DNA of 7,245 nucleotides, from positions 1 through 7,245 of the forward strand of contig JAIRLH010000197.1 of the NCBI GenBank assembly GCA_031259485.1, given 5' to 3'. How positions within the stretch are numbered: position 1 is the first letter of the stretch; each line of letters starts with the position of its first letter. The position numbers were made by a program, and so were the translations under genes. Positions 6,638 to 7,245 of this stretch are shown here, piece by piece. The notes beneath the pieces are model-generated. The model had not been told where the DNA came from. It did no database searches and saw only the letters and a list, made by a program, of their open reading frames with translations. This stretch comes from Elusimicrobiota bacterium. Its GTDB lineage: Bacteria; Elusimicrobiota; Elusimicrobia; Elusimicrobiales; Elusimicrobiaceae.

Positions 6638-7245
6638 ATGAAGAATATAGTTATTATCGGCGCGGGCCCGGCCGGACTTTCCGCCGCGTACGAACTGCTC
6701 AAATGCGGCGTTGACGCTAAGGTTACAATTATTGAGGAAAGCGGCGAAATCGGCGGAATATCCAAAACGGTACTCCATAACGGAAACCGTATGGATATAG
6801 GAGGGCACCGTTTTTTCACCAAAAACGCCGACGTTCTGAGCCGGTGGATGGAAATACTGCCGCAAGGCGACCCTGAGCTGCGCGACGAAGTGATGATGAA
6901 GCGCCGCCGCGTGTCCAGAATCTACTATAACGGGAACTTTTTTGATTATCCAATAAGTTTGAATCCGCGTACGTTCATAAATATGGGGTTCGTCCGTATG
7001 TTGCGCGCGGGGTTATCGTATCTTTCCGCGTGTCTTCGCAAACTTCCGGAAACATCTCTTGAAAATTTTTACATAAACCGATTCGGGCGCGTATTATACT
7101 CCATGTTTTTTGAAAATTATACGCAAAAGGTTTGGGGCAGACATCCGCGCGATATCTCGGCCGACTGGGGCGCGCAGCGCGTAAAAGGCATATCAATAAG
7201 CGCGGTAATAAAAAACGCAGTACGCAGATTGTTCAACCGCAAAGC
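6638..7245 (+). CDS. FAD-dependent oxidoreductase, HemY/UDP-galactopyranose-mutase-like (partial, runs off window)
   Basis: The first 202 residues are present and the frame stays open to the window edge. The N-terminus is a classic FAD-binding Rossmann fold: IGAGPAG (7-13, glycines 8, 10, 13), a following helix, then the ribose-binding acidic residue Glu33 and EIGGIS (37-42). Next come DIGGHRFFTK (53-62), FFDYPISL (101-108) and FENYTQKVWGRHPRDISADW (158-177). These match the group of amine-oxidase/protoporphyrinogen-oxidase-like flavoproteins often found in surface polysaccharide clusters and related to UDP-galactopyranose mutase. It is not a canonical Glf by the motifs visible here. The substrate is unknown; a sugar-nucleotide or polyprenyl-linked intermediate is an inference from context. 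It follows the membrane protein by three nucleotides in what looks like one transcript from the 4197-4225 promoter. The C-terminal half, which would hold the rest of the FAD and substrate sites, is outside the window. Confidence 0.85.
   Translation, partial: MKNIVIIGAGPAGLSAAYELLKCGVDAKVTIIEESGEIGGISKTVLHNGNRMDIGGHRFFTKNADVLSRWMEILPQGDPELRDEVMMKRRRVSRIYYNGNFFDYPISLNPRTFINMGFVRMLRAGLSYLSACLRKLPETSLENFYINRFGRVLYSMFFENYTQKVWGRHPRDISADWGAQRVKGISISAVIKNAVRRLFNRK

Noticed and set aside
1..7245. CRISPR arrays, tRNA/rRNA genes, insertion sequences, attachment sites
   Set aside because: No regularly spaced repeats, no cloverleaf-like or rRNA-like stretches, no transposase or integrase genes and no terminal inverted repeats were seen. 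Nearly all of the window is coding, with no gene-free stretch above about 100 bases.

Overview
The window is bacterial and densely coded. It shows Shine-Dalgarno sites, closely packed co-directional genes, an intrinsic terminator and IspH of the MEP isoprenoid pathway. The first 4.1 kb is fairly GC-rich with many GCG/CGC/GGC codons. From about 4.2 kb onward the DNA is visibly more AT-rich. No gene here fixes the taxon. Fermentative anaerobes from a lesser-known phylum (for example Elusimicrobiota-like gut bacteria) would fit, but that is only a low-confidence impression.

Layout: (1) Positions 16-495, minus strand: a complete Ogt-type O6-alkylguanine-DNA alkyltransferase, divergent from the rest. 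(2) Positions 543-4137, plus strand: a three-gene unit. It starts with an unusual fusion of IspH to a nine-helix UbiA-like membrane domain. After 11 nt comes a 6-phosphofructokinase with the Gly/Lys active-site signature, and after a further 47 nt a TrmH/RlmB-type 2'-O-ribose RNA methyltransferase. The unit ends at a strong intrinsic terminator (4161-4198). (3) A sigma70-like promoter (TTGCTT, 17 nt, TATAAT; 4197-4225) overlaps the end of that terminator. It drives a second transcript: a 798-residue polytopic membrane protein resembling GT-C-like/hypothetical polysaccharide-locus proteins (4238-6634). Three nucleotides later comes a FAD-dependent oxidoreductase of the HemY/UDP-galactopyranose-mutase-like superfamily (6638 to the window end, truncated by the edge).

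The first half is housekeeping: DNA repair, isoprenoid precursor synthesis, glycolysis and rRNA modification. The second half looks like the start of a cell-surface glycan locus. The most interesting item is the IspH-UbiA-like fusion. It joins the enzyme that makes IPP/DMAPP to a membrane domain of prenyltransferase architecture whose Asp-rich metal-binding motifs look degraded. A second pattern is that the two genes directly behind putative promoters (543 and 4238) have almost no 5' leader and no Shine-Dalgarno, whereas the internal genes have good ones.
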